NCBI GenBank assembly: GCA_047967505.1
Contig: CM106541.1
Source: Dipteris shenzhenensis
Lineage: Eukaryota > Polypodiophyta > Polypodiopsida > Gleicheniales
Direction: 5' to 3' (one strand)
Length of the DNA stretch: 64,000 nucleotides
Of the stretch, positions 34,719-46,403 are shown piece by piece. Position 1 is the first letter of the stretch; each line of letters starts with the position of its first letter. The notes below the pieces were generated by a model. It worked only from the letters and a program-made list of their open reading frames with translations. It searched no databases and was not told where the DNA came from. The translations under genes and the position numbers were made by a program.

Positions 34719-34964
34719 CTCAGGGGGTTCACTATGTATAAACCCTCTATATCACGTGCGTTCAAGGCTTATTTGTAAAATCCCTTATCCGTAAAATTTT
34801 CATTAATAAAATGTACCCTTTTTCTATACAAATCTGTAATTTTTTCCTTATATCATTTTAAATAATCCCTTATGTAAGTTAAAATTTGTAAATTTTGGAC
34901 ATTAAAAATATCCTTTTGTTGAACTCACGTGATAGGGTTACATAAGATGAGTGACCTCCCCGAG
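34719..34964 (+). mobile_element. 246-bp MITE, copy 1 (8-bp TSD TTAGAATG)
   Basis: The element starts CTCAGGGGGTTCACTATGTA and ends with CTCCCCGAG. The two ends are imperfect inverted repeats of about 40 bp, both reaching into a CACGTGA word. It is flanked by perfect 8-bp repeats TTAGAATG (34711-34718 and 34965-34972). It has the same length as the copy at 46793-47038 and is in the opposite orientation. The interior is AT-rich and non-coding. An 8-bp duplication fits hAT-type elements best; a Mutator relative is less likely. Confidence 0.9.
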
Positions 34965-34972
34965 TTAGAATG

Positions 34973-35809
34973 ATTGTGCTCTTGTAATGAAATAAAGCAC
35001 ATGAAATTCAGATTTTATTTTCCTTCTACTTGCTCCAATATAGCACAAGTGGAGTGAATGTTAACCCATCCACACACACAGGGAACATAAGGTTACAACA
35101 ATAAGAACAAGAGTTCATCAACTAGTATTAACTATCATGAAACAAAAATTCCAATAAGACCATTACAATACATAATGATGCAAGGCATAAAAAATATAGG
35201 TGTGTCAACAATGTAGACCGAATGGGATAGAAAAATCTCACTATTTATACTATTGTATCAAGGAACGTTAAAGGATTCTGAATTCTAAGTCATACCATCA
35301 AATATCTGGTAATCAAAGGTGAAGATAGACATGATATATAATAATTGCTTCTTAATCACTAGCAGAAGTTGGGGATGAAATAGTGTACATATTAGAAGAG
35401 GAGAAAAGAGATAAGGGCACAAATGATGAAAATATAATAGACATGTTATAAGAAGAATATATAAGCAAACAAGTAGTGAAATAAGATATGTGAATATTTC
35501 TACTGTATGATGAATTGGTGGTCCTCATCCTCCATCAATTTCATTATCAAACAAAGATAGAGATAAAGCCATCAATGTTGAAGTTTTACACAAAACATAC
35601 AAAATAGCCATAGCTCAAATTGCACAGGAAATTTGAGGATCCAAAATCCAGTATGGTGCATTGTTGTTAACATCACCAAGCTAGTTTACTTTGTAAAAGC
35701 ATCCAAATGTAAGCATTGTGTTAAAAGAGAGGACACATAAATTATGAACCAAGTGAGTTGAGAACCATGCTACCTCATGGATATTCAATTACATCATTGA
35801 ACAAGGTGC
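34973..35809. other. No gene recognised
   Basis: AT-rich sequence with no conserved motif, between the MITE and a tandem repeat. Confidence 0.45.
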
Positions 35810-36605
35810 GAGGTTAAAATCTATATCACATGACAATAGTGAAGATAGATCTCTATCCCTTCTCTTAAGCCCCTCCTAGTGCTTGGCCAAGGGATTAGTT
35901 CATGGCCCCTATGCCCACAAGGCAATGGGACTAGATGGGTCCAATTCTAAGGTCACATTCCTAGACTCTTTCAAAGAGAGAGGTAATGGCTTTTTCCTTT
36001 TCTACATAAGAAGCATGCATGTTTGATTTAAAGTCCACTCTATGCATTCACATAGTCACAACCCCCGTCATATGCATTAATTGAAATAAAGTTGAAAACT
36101 AATTTGAGTTTGATTTAAGGTTTGATCTATGCATTCACATAGTCTCACAACCCCCCTCTTATGCATTCATGCTTTGAAATAAAGATGAAAAATAAGTGCT
36201 AGAGAGATATACATTTCCATAGCCATTCACATGAGGTTCAAATGTGCCACATGGTAATAGTGAAGATAGATCTCTATCCTTTCTCTTAAGACCCTTGGCC
36301 AAGGGATTGGTTCCTGGCCCCTACGCCACAAGGCAATGGGACTAGATGGGACCACTTATAAGGTTAGGTTCCTGGACTCTTTTGAAGATAGAGGTGATGT
36401 CCTTTTTCATCTTACATAAGAAGCATGCCCGTTTGATTTGAAGTCCACTCTTTGCATTCACATAGTCACAGCCCCCTCATGCACTACATTGTAATAAAGT
36501 TGAAAACTAAGCGGAGTTTGATTTAAAGTTCAATCTATGCATTCACATAGTCACAACCCCCTCTTATGCATTGCATTAAAATAAAGCTGAAAAATAAGTG
36601 ATAAG
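35810..36605 (+). repeat. ~423-bp tandem duplication with internal ~100-bp duplication
   Basis: Unit 1 (35810-36232) and unit 2 (36233-36605) share GAGGTT, AATAGTGAAGATAGATCTCT, CTTGGCCAAGGGATT, GCAATGGGACTAGATGGG and CATAAGAAGCATGC in order. Inside each unit the block GTTTGATTTAAAGT, then TGCATTCACATAGTCACA, occurs twice, so the repeat is nested. No coding is visible. Confidence 0.85.
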
Positions 36606-36746
36606 TCCTTTTTTTTTTGCATGCATTTTATACCATGTGCTATTTGTTGTACACCACAAGTTATATTAACATGTATCATGTACTATATGTTGTATCATGC
36701 ACTACATGCTATTAACACATTGATTGTGAATACGTAGAAATTTTAT

Positions 36747-38375
36747 TTGATTTCAAACTTCTACATAGGTTTTTTCTTTGAGATGGAAGGTTTTGTTGGC
36801 TCTAGGCATAAGCATTCATTAACATTGAAACAATACAAGAAATTCAACCAAGCACTTCAACAGCAAATGCTAGATCAAATAAATAGCTGGCATGAGAGAC
36901 ATATGGAGATCAAAATATATAGCACCAATAGATTAAGTAATTTCAAGACCAAGGTTATACAAGACACGAATAGGTTGCTTGAACAATGTGCTCAGACCCA
37001 TGAGCTTGCTAGCATTGTGAACTGGGATTCTGATCCATTGCTTTGGATTGAGTCCCAAATTTTTTATGTTCACGCACAATTCAAGCAATTATGTGCTACA
37101 AGACCAGGATTTGTCAATGATGTCAGTGCATCGCAGATGGAAACATGGGATGAATTATGGGCTATACATAAAGGTAAGGTCCTAGATATGATAAGAAGAA
37201 CCTTAGAATTGAGAGTTGGGAGAAGAAGTCAGTCTTAAAATTTGGGATGAAAGACAAGCGAGGTGAGCAAGGTGAGAAAGTGGGCGTAGTGGTCTTGAAA
37301 GGAAAGGTGCCTGGAGGCAAAATGCAAAAGCTACAACAACGAGCTAGTCACATAAGAAACATTACATTTGTGACATACATGATAGATCAACAAATCTTCC
37401 TAGGAGAAATAATTGGATCAAGAACATATGGAACTATCTATCGAGTCCATCTCATAGTCTCTCCTGGTTTCTTACAACACATGTGGCATGCTAGCAGGCA
37501 GTATAAGGATAATGCTGGTGCTCGTAGATGAGAAGCACAAAGAGAAGGGTCCATGCAGATTGCACATCCTATCCTCATATGAGTTATTACTGCTAGCTGA
37601 GAGGAGCCTCACTAGACCATCACACCATACTTCAATGGTGGTAGCTTATCTCAAAATTTCCTCCAATTTCCATTTAATGAAGGGTCCTTTAGGCATTATG
37701 TTGATACACACTTAAAGGGAAAAGCTAAGAAGAAAGCACAAGCACAAGGCAAGCTAGAGGATGAAATTAAAGGCTTTGGAGTGGTGCAGAGAATCGACTT
37801 CTTTTGTGCCAATGTACATCATTTAATCTGTGTTCTTTAAGCTAGAGTAGCACGCTTGCATAAGGCCCAATGGTTCCATACTGACTTGCACCCTAGCAAC
37901 AATGTTCTTTATTTTACTCCAAATGGTGCATGTTGAGTGGGAATTTGTGATTGGGAAATGGCACAAGACATTTCTGAGGATTGTAGAAAGGCCTTCAAAA
38001 AGATGAAGTAGCTACAGGATAAGAGTGATGAAGATGGGCACAATGGATTCGTCATTGTGAGCAAGACCATGCTCAAAAACACTGGCTTGCACCAAAGTTA
38101 CAAGTTTTTGCAAAACAAGGGAGATATAGTCCACAATTGTATGTGTTTTCCCTTGGTTGGATTATCAGTACGATGCTGGTAGTTATTTCACTCTAGGTGT
38201 CCGCATGCCTGATAATGAACTTTTGCGTGCCATTTCGGCAAACATTGGTCATAAGATGATGGAAAAAAATCTATCGAAGAGGCTTGCACCTAATGAGGCA
38301 ATGCAGCAACCCAAGATTCTTGGTTGTGATGGAAGTTGGCTATGCGTCCTATTGAAGAGATGGACCTTGCTCTAA
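36747..38375 (+). pseudogene. Protein-kinase-like pseudogene
   Basis: A 163-codon open frame (36747-37238) starts MISNFYIGFFFEMEGFVG and is rich in Gln, Lys and Trp, with no domain I know. After a frame change, EIIGSRTYGTIYRV (about 37408-37449) resembles a glycine-rich loop. HTDLHPSNNVLYF (about 37878-37916) has the HxDLxxxxN layout of a kinase catalytic loop. VGICDWEMA (37938-37964) sits where DFG/DWG would. LLRAISANIGHKM follows near 38219. Four frame changes and stops (37239, 37529, 37713, 37840, 37934) disable it. Absence of obvious introns could mean a retrocopy. Kinase relationship is inferred from motif order only. Confidence 0.45.
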
Positions 38376-38379
38376 GCCT

Positions 38380-40350
38380 TGCGACATAGTTGTTCATAAT
38401 AGAAGGCAAATATTTTTCAACCATCTTTTGGTGCAATGATGTAATAATATCACATTTTGAGTCCCATTGGTAACACTAGTTTGGTAGCTTCATGAGACAT
38501 AATTTACAATACTTAGATATATCTAATGTTATTTAAAATTGAACAAACATGTTTATGTCATCATTGGATATAGTCTAGAATTTACACACATAAATAAAGT
38601 CACACACATAATTAAAGTCTAAACTTGGAAATTTTGTTTACATGATACAATTTAACATCAACACATGATTAAAATTTTTTGATTAGGCTATCATAATTAA
38701 AACCCCATAGTTAGTTGACTTAAGGACTTAAAAGTGAATATTATCTTTCAAGTACAAAGACATTTCCATCCATATAGAGAAACCTCAAAATAGGGATAGC
38801 CATTTTGATGAAAAAATCTTTGATTAAAATAAAATAAGATAGAATTCAAAACCTAGAGACATTTCTAAAATTTAATAGGACATTTTTATATTTGAGACCA
38901 TATTAATATTCTATTACCAAACTAATGTTAAGCCTCTTTGTTGGTATCATGAATATTACTAGAATCATCATGAATATTACTTCTGATTTAAGACATCTTT
39001 ATTTTGCATAACAATATAGATTAAGGAGTCATCTTATTATGGAATAGATTGTGCTCTTTATTACAATTAACCTTGTGCTTGTTGATTGTGTTAGAGTATT
39101 AATATAATTTGTATTCTCTCTATAATTGATTTTTTCATGCATCTTTGCTAGAACTACTTTGTTGGCAATATGGAAGCAGAGCAAAGGAAAAATTGGACAT
39201 GGTTGAAAGTCATTAGATGACATCTTTGTACAAGGATAAGCAAGATGAGCAATAATTTACAAATATTAGATGCAACTAGCAATGTACTTTACATAGAGTG
39301 TTTCTATAATGAGGTCGTAGAAAACACAATGGGAGAAGGTGGAGTATGTCACATGATCAATAGTGTGGTAGGTAATATGAACGATACCTACAGGATAAGA
39401 CCATATCAGATAATTCAAAAAAATCCGAATTCTCAGCTTGGCAGTATTTTGATAAATTGTAGCCTTCCTCCATGAAAAACTAGAGAAATAGGAGAAAGCA
39501 ACTACATTATCATTCACAAAATCATGAAATTTTAACTATGCTCTCCCTTTATAATTGCATCATAACACAAACCATGCAATATTGTGCTGAAAGACTTAAA
39601 CATTTCATGTGAAAACAAACATCATTCAATTCTCACTTTGTAGTATTTTGCAAAAAAATGAACTATCCTAATAAAAAAAGGCTACATCGTAATCAAAAAA
39701 TGAACTATCCTAATAAAGATGTACTGTGTCAAAGTATATTCTTAATGGGAAGAATCCAACCACTGCCATTCCTCGATAATTCTATGCCAAGGAGAATGGT
39801 ACTAGGTATATATTTGTTTAGTCTAAAAACACAAGCCAAATGAATAGAATTTAAGGAGTTAGAATCATCTCATGAACCTTGGTGGTGTTCATAAACACCT
39901 TAATATCTCTTACCTTAACCACACTTATTCATGTGAACCTTCCGTCATGTCATCACCCTCAATGGTGTCCATATCCCAAGAAGCCCTAGACTAAGTGGAG
40001 GTATGCAAGATTATAATTGATGCAATGATATGAGGCAATGACAAAGAGTTCAATATTCACATAGTGTTAATATGAACTATGTATCATTGCCTTAACTATG
40101 TTGACACATTATGTAAACAAAAGGCACATGTGCCTAGAGCACTGCCCCCAAGAGGTTGAGTATAACTTCTATTGCTCCACTTTCAAAGGGCATCAAAAAT
40201 AGAAAGTTTGTGGAAGCTAGAGATCTGCCCCTAATGGGGCAGTGCTCACAAAAATGATACAAAAAAGTTAAGACCCAAAGTCCACAACTTGTAACTTAAA
40301 GAAAAAAATGAATTGGCTAGTATTTGAATGTTCAAACGAGTACATCTCAT
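38380..40350. other. No gene recognised
   Basis: A 2-kb AT-rich stretch. Small open frames (39245-39475 and 39658-39843) lack motifs. It separates the kinase-like pseudogene from the minus-strand phosphatase/SET pseudogene. Confidence 0.45.
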
Positions 40351-40353
40351 GTA

Positions 40354-40785
40354 TCAAAAATCATAGATCGCAAGTAGCTCCTCTCCTGCATCTCTGGTTT
40401 CAACACAAATGTATCCATATTCTGCAACATCTGCTCTCCTCCTCGAGATGGACCAAGGTGGTAAATAAGGCAAAAATACATAACAAACATTTGGCTTTGA
40501 ATTTGTATTTCTATAGCTGTTGATATACTAGGCCACATTGCCATGCCGAACATCGCCAACAATGTACACCATATCCTCCATAGAAACATACGGGTCCTCT
40601 CGGATAGAGTACTTCTTTATCCTTGGTCTAACCTCACACAATTCTTTCCAATCTTGATACTCATATTTGTCACCTCTGTAATGGAGAATAGTAGTCCCTC
40701 TCTTTATGAAATCATGCACAAATAAGCAGTGGCCCAGAGCCTGTAATAGTTGACTTATGCACCTCAAAATCCACATTTTTTATCC
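40354..40785 (-). pseudogene. SET domain of the 40-43 kb pseudogene
   Basis: After a one-base slip in an A run near 40780, the domain reads VHKSTITGSG, then FVHDFIKRGTTILHYRGDKY (the SET-I strand pair). Next come VYIVGDVRHGNVA, YINSYRNTNSKPNVCYVF and AEYGYICVETRD. It ends with GEELLAIYD, whose Tyr matches the catalytic Tyr of SET enzymes. The usual RFINHSC block is YINSYRN, without the His or the Cys, as in some divergent plant SET proteins. One TAG stop sits in place of a residue between GNVA and YIN. Confidence 0.7.
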
Positions 40786-40840
40786 GAAAGACTTCCTAAA
40801 TGGGGATAGGAAACTTTTGGTGTTCCAAGTGGATCAGGTC

Positions 40841-40965
40841 CTGGTACGTACATACTTAGACAAAATTTTAAAGTATATCTATTTGCATGGCAAACGACAG
40901 CCCAATTACCCAAAAAACATTACAATAACTTGAGACAAAGTCAATTGAAAATTCGGCATATGTAC
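40841..40965 (-). other. Candidate GT-AG intron between phosphatase and SET parts
   Basis: On the minus strand the donor reads CATGAAG|GTACATATG and the acceptor ACGTACCAG|GACCTGATCC. Sequence between them is AT-rich with no coding character, while coding-like sequence lies on both sides. Confidence 0.5.
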
Positions 40966-41135
40966 CTTCATGGAAAATATTCATTTAGAAGTCTCTTTAG
41001 AAAGGACTTAGCAATGTGCTTCTTGATATAGTGACCTTTGTACCCTAGTTCTATAGCCATATGAGAAGCTTGCATAGCACTCATACTATCATTGGGTGGA
41101 GCAGTCCTTAGCATATTTATTTATGACATGTTAAG

Positions 41136-41882
41136 TTAAGGAAAGAATTCACCACCACCGTGACTTGGCATATGGAATGCGCCCTCTAATTCTCTCTTAT
41201 CACATCTAACCCTCGCCCTTAGTTGGTCTACAGTAGGAAGCTTTCCTATATTATATTCTGTTATTGACCATTGATGATTTTGATCACTCCATTCTTCAAG
41301 AACTTCTTGGATGAGGTTGAAATCTTTATGGCCCTCCACCATCGGTAATTGCCCATATCGATTACTCTCAATCACAACGTGCACATCATTGGCCGCTTCA
41401 AACTGTAGTAATTAAGGCATCAACTCACCTAGTAGAATGTTATCTTCATTGTCTTGCACATTAAACATAAGAGGAAATGTGCAATTTGATGGAGGATTGA
41501 TACAAGCCTTGTATGGAGAGTCATCAATAAGTATTGTCCTTCTAGCATCACGTCCAAATGTCTTTGATATTTTTGCTAAGGGTTTGAACATAGCCTCAAC
41601 ACCAACCTTGTTGAGCCTATTTATCCTCCTCTTACTGTAAGAGTAGCATCCCCACTAAGCCCATATCACAAAGAAAGGGAGGTTTTCCTTTGCATATATT
41701 TGAAGATTTTCTACCATTTCAATGACATTATGCTCCGTTGCTGTTGACCAAATACGTACATTAAATTTTTGTAGCAAGATCCTTAGAAATTCAATGCAGT
41801 CGAGTTGAAAAACCATATAACTATTGTGGCCATACAAGCAACGTGTTAATACTAAGCCATTCAAGTCCAATATCACAGTCAT
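41136..41882 (-). pseudogene. FCP1-like HAD phosphatase domain
   Basis: The HAD motif I segment reads VILDLNGLVLTRCLY, so the nucleophile Asp is present and the second Asp of DxD is Asn, as in many plant FCP1-like proteins. NVRIWSTATEHNVIEMVENL follows. After a stop at 41655 the frame continues with TILIDDSPYKACINPPSN, the late HAD Asp pair, then NRYGQLPMVEGHKDFNLIQE. The arrangement matches the NLI-interacting/FCP1 homology fold. The Asn change could lower or remove phosphatase activity. Confidence 0.7.
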
Positions 41883-41959
41883 CCTTGGCTATCCCAAGAT
41901 GATGGAATTGGATGGATTACATCTGGACTCTTCGCAAAGTTGCTACACCTTGACTCCTC

Positions 41960-42465
41960 CAAGCTCCCTTGTGCGCTGTGTTCAGTTATGTTTGGCTCAT
42001 CACGAAGATGCAATTTTACCTCATATTCGCTAGCTCTTGACACCACTTCCAAAAGTGCATTGCTATTGGGGTTGCTTGTAGTTGTCCATAATTCTGATAG
42101 CATGTTTTCTTGTCTAGTAGTTGTCTCCGCTTTCTTCAAAGTATCACTAATTCCAACATCACCAAGATCTGAGGTGACCTCACACTTGCTAGCTCTTGAC
42201 ACCACTTCCAAAAATATATTGCCAATGAGGTTGCTTGTAGTTGTCCCCATTTCTACCGGCATGTTCTCCTATGTATTAATTATCTCTCTCTCTCATTCCT
42301 TGCATCATTCATTCCAACATCCTTATTGACCTCAAAGTTGCTCTCTCTTGATACCACTTCCAACAATGTAAACATTTTTGGTGTCATGTTTTCATTTTTA
42401 GTATTTGTCCCTGTCTCCTTACATGCATCAATAATTCCTGTGGAGTATAATTTCAAGAATTGCAT
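41960..42465 (-). repeat. Coding-type tandem repeat with LLEVVSRAS core, three copies
   Basis: Three ~145-185-bp units on the minus strand encode variants of TTTSN, LLEVVSRAS, then a charged linker ending in an Asp/Gly-rich turn. They lie directly upstream of the phosphatase domain and would form a repetitive linker of about 160 residues. Confidence 0.6.
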
Positions 42466-43349
42466 TCATTATATACAATGTAATTGTCATGGCATTCTCC
42501 CTCTAAGAATATGGAGAATGGCACTATCACCATTCTCCCTATAAAGTAAAGGAACTATCACTTTTGACATAGAGAGCTGTACAAAGTACTATACCCTATC
42601 ACCACATCAATAAGGTTCTCAATGAAGCACTTAAAATACAACAAAAAATGCATTGCAAATAACCTTTATCTTCTTCTCCACAACCTCATAAAAAGTGGAA
42701 GAGAAAATGCACTAGTATCATTAGAGAATGGCTCTAGTGCCACTCTCCAAATCTTGACAGATCTGTGAAAATAAATTCAATTCAAACACTTTGGAAAAAC
42801 AAACATTACAATGCATTGGGTCCATATCACATGAAACCAATATTAATTAAAAAGTGGCAGTGTTATATTTTTTAAATGGTTGCTACTACTATTTTTGAAC
42901 TAGAATTGACATGCCATAGATCCCTTTACAATTCATCCAAAGACATAACAAGAGGAATATTAGCAATATCTTTGGCAACTATAGGAGGCAAGGGTCCCAT
43001 TGGCTCACCATCATCTTCTAAATCATGTGGTGGTGGCGAAGCAGCACATGTTTGCAGTGGCTTTTCAATTCCATACCAAAATCTGATCCTTGGATCATTT
43101 GTTAAAAGATCAAAACAAATGGACTCGACTTCAACTTCGACGGCTTGTGCTTTTGTCATCACCAAGGACACCATTCTTCTTTCAAAGGATAATGCATGCC
43201 TTGTCACAACTCCTTTGGTGAAGAAGTCAACTACAAATTGATCATCCCTACAAAAACATATGATGCTTTCTTTCATAATGTGTGCCTTCATGGCCTTCTG
43301 TAGATCCTTTGTTTCCTCCTCATCATCACTATCGACCAATGGCAATTAA

Positions 43350-43786
43350 TTTCTTGTCGATTGTCGTGATACATCCATCACTCCGACCGGTGCTATTTCC
43401 TTATTGCACCGATCATCGCTGAAAGGTTACGCCATCACCTACCGCCAAAACTGTACTACACTGCTCGTTGCTATACCCATAGCCCACTGACCGATGCTAT
43501 AGAGTTATTTCATCGACTAGTGCAATACCTCTGGGGTAGCTAAAAAATTGATACAAAATTCTAGAACCTCAGTTCAGCTTGGGTGTCCCTAGCTAGAGGC
43601 ATCCCACATGCACTTCACGTCTGGAAGGATTTTGCCAAAAGGTCCAGTGCCAGAAGAAAGCTCTTTGAACTACGCTCAACCCACCCTCTGTCCTAGTTGG
43701 GGGTTTGGTAACTTAATTCCGAGCCTCCACTCGCTTGTAGGACCCCATCCCTAGTTTAGATGAGACAGAGAGTCTTAAAGGAGTGA
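43350..43786. other. No gene recognised; expected 5' LTR end of element D not identified
   Basis: This interval precedes the gag of element D and should hold its LTR end and PBS if the element were complete. I see no TG...CA pair, PBS-like TGG sequence or TATA box that I can defend. Confidence 0.4.
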
Positions 43787-46403
43787 TGCAAGACCCAATG
43801 GGCCCAAGGGCATCGGAAGCCCCCTTCATGAGTGTAGCCTCTCCCAATTCTCCTGCACCTTCGGTTGCATCTAGGCTTAGAGGTACGTTCTCTAATATGT
43901 TTGGCCGCTTAGGATGAACAGAGTCAGCAGACATGGAGAACCCCGTTACCGACATGTCTGTAGGAAGGGAAGGCTAGCAACATACAGTTTTGAGCCACAG
44001 ACCGGGACAGAAACTACTTTTGCCAATCCAAGTTCCTCCGCTTACACCAGACCTCCCTAATGGGAGAACATGGATGATGAAGATCCTTGGATGAGGGAAC
44101 TCTGTAGACAAGACCCGAGTCGAGGGGATGATAGGAACTTCCAAGGTGTAATGCCTTATGACCCTCTAACTGCCCTGGCCCCACTAGCCTTCACCAACTT
44201 TGGGGCACCACAAGTCCCACCCTACCGCCCGCAGCATGGGACCAATGTTACCATGCCCCAAGACCCCCCACCTCCGGCAGTCCGTCCCTTCCTATCTATA
44301 CCGATTGCGCCAATGAACACAGGCATGGGTACTTCTGTCCCAATGCCGACACCAGTAAACTACATGGACACCACCACCTAGGCAAGGCCTAAGGCCACCA
44401 GCCCTGCAACCCATTAGGCCCACAGCACCACCACCTCCTCTAGCTGCTCAAACGGTGTTGAATGATGAGGCTATGAATATTTTGGTGAATGCCCTAGGAA
44501 GGGGGGAAACACCACCACCACCCGCCCCATTGTTCCCTAAGTGTAGGGATGGCAAATCCCTCAAGGAGCTGTCCCATGGCCATTTCCAAGCTGATGACCA
44601 AGTTCCTTGGAGAAGGAGACTCGGTCTCCCATGTGGAAAGGTCGAGCAGATTTGTGAAAAGCCTTTGGTGCACTAGGTGACCTTGAAATGGCCAATGCAT
44701 TCAGCCTTAGTCTAGATGGCAAGGCAGGTCAATGGTATAGAGCTCTCACCCCAGAGGAAAAGATCAACTAGGAGACATTGAGAAAGGCTTTTATTACAGG
44801 ACTCGCTCCCAGCGGTCATAAATGGAGCCAGATCAACCAGTTGTATGGGGTAAAACGAAACGAAGAAGAATCCTTGAGGGATTACATTGCATGAGGATTA
44901 AGCACCTCAATTCTTGCTAGTGAACCCTATGAGCGAATGAGTGACGAATGATTGTTGCCTCACTTCCTTATCGGGTTAGCAGACCCGAAGCTGCACGACC
45001 ATCTCATGGTGATGAAACCCACCTCCTTTGATCTATGCAATAAAGTGGCCATCCGTATATGCGACAATATGATGGACAAAGTGGATTTGGAGCCCTCCGA
45101 AGTAGCCCCATCAGTTAGGTTCTTGAGTGTAGAGTCAAGCAAGAAGGAGGCTAACGAGCCTAAAAGCTTGGATATGAGTGAGCTAGCCTCCAATTTGTTG
45201 CAATAGCTAGGTTAGCAAAATGGAGAGTAGGAACCTCCAAAGAGGTGCCGAGCAACCCCCACTTGTTTCCATGAAGCGACAATGTCTGGTGTGGGGTATA
45301 CAATGGCAACCACCCCTCCAATGAGTGCCCGTGCCTAAGGGCAAGGTCCAACACTCTACTGTGCACACTGCCATAGGTGGGGAAACCATGATACCTCCCA
45401 ATGTCATGTTCCGAGGTCCCTTCCTTAACCCATGTATCAAATGCGACCCTCGTTGGCCCTAACAGCCCCACCCAACCCCCAGATCCTGCAAGGTGGCCCT
45501 GTAGCTAGCTCTAGCCAGTACCATGCTCAACCAACTCTGCTACCACCACCCATACTAGGTCCTCCACCCCCACTACCTCGCATCACCCCAGTCAATCAAG
45601 TGTTGGTTGAAGAGTTTCCCAACGACTGGGAGGAAACGGACCCTGATCATGGACCTCATGATCATTACCCCTACGAGGAAGGAAGTGGATCCCTGGCTCA
45701 CTACCTCCCACCAAAGGATCAACAAGTCCTCGTATTCCAAACTACCCTTGTAAATTTAAGGGTGAGAGATCTAAACTCAATTGTTCGGAGGCCCCCGCTC
45801 CAATGTTATACCTGCCAAGGTCCGCATAGAGCAAGTGAATGCCCCTACTGAGGCACTTCAAACTTGTCGGTGTCCTATTTCAAGTGCTAGGGCCCACACT
45901 TCTTGAAATACTGTCTATACAAGGCTTGTAGGCCCACCGACCCAACTGCAACCAACCCCACTCCCTTGTGCACAGGATGTGGCACGGGGCATCTATTCCA
46001 AGACTATCCCACAAGAAGACCAACTACTCCACTCACCTCACCAAAGAGCATCTGCCTCAATCTACTCAGCATCGAACAAGGCCAGGTAGCCGTAGTGCCA
46101 CTACAAGTCATTACAAGGATGTAGGCCAAAGCACTAGGCAAGGCCATGAAAAAGCTCACCAAGAAGCGCAAGGCATCCCCATTGCCCGGTTCCTCTATAG
46201 CCTCTAACTCCTTCTAAGAAATCCATTCGAGTAGGTGACGGTTCTGATCAGGTGTTCATCCAGGATGGTTCCGATGAGGAGACAGCTACCCTTGCCACAT
46301 CCTCTGCTTCCAAACAATCTTCCATCCAGGGTGACCCTGAGGTATCTTCTATTTCGGAGGTAAACAAACTAGTGCAGGCTTAGGGCCTAGCACTGGCACC
46401 CAC
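43787..46403 (+). pseudogene. Gag of Gypsy element D with four zinc-knuckle-like motifs (split by C)
   Basis: A first ATG frame (MQDPMGPRASEAPFMSV) at 43787 is short. A Pro-rich segment follows from 44070. The capsid-type Retrotrans_gag core is clear near 44690-44960: LSLDGKAGQWYRALTPEEKI, then FITGLAPSGHKWSQINQLYG and EEESLRDYIA. Knuckles follow: YCAHCHRWGNHDTSQCH (about 45359), CYTCQGPHRASEC (45812-45850), YFKC-stop-GPHFLKYC (45880-45915) and CTGCGTGHLFQDY (45970-46010). The last three share one frame and a CX2CX3HX4C spacing, with a first Cys lost in the third motif and a last Cys in the fourth. Stops are frequent. Coding sequence is interrupted at 46403 by element C and resumes at 53559. 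Confidence 0.8.

Larger units (their letters stand above)
40354..43345 (-). pseudogene. Phosphatase-SET gene remnant (FCP1-like HAD domain joined to SET domain)
   Basis: Read from 43345 downward, an N-terminal acidic segment (MPLVDSDDEEETKDLQKAM; 139 open codons) comes first. Three copies of a repeat with core LLEVVSRAS follow. Then an FCP1-like HAD domain runs to 41136, then LRTAPPNDSMSAMQASHMAI and a helix ending NEYFP. A candidate 125-bp GT-AG intron (40841-40965) follows, and then a SET domain ends in a TGA at 40354. The conserved sequence continues across the intron, which argues for one gene rather than two neighbours. I see at least four stops and two frameshifts. A phosphatase of this type would act on phosphoproteins, and SET domains methylate lysines, often on histones. 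What the fusion did is unknown. Two adjacent genes remain possible. Confidence 0.6.

Noticed and set aside
40347-40589. 80-codon minus-strand frame overlapping the SET domain
   Set aside because: It is a different frame from the one with SET motifs and has no domain of its own.
43350-43786. 5' LTR of element D
   Set aside because: I looked for TG...CA ends, a TATA box, a PBS and similarity to 59204-59807 and found none I could defend.
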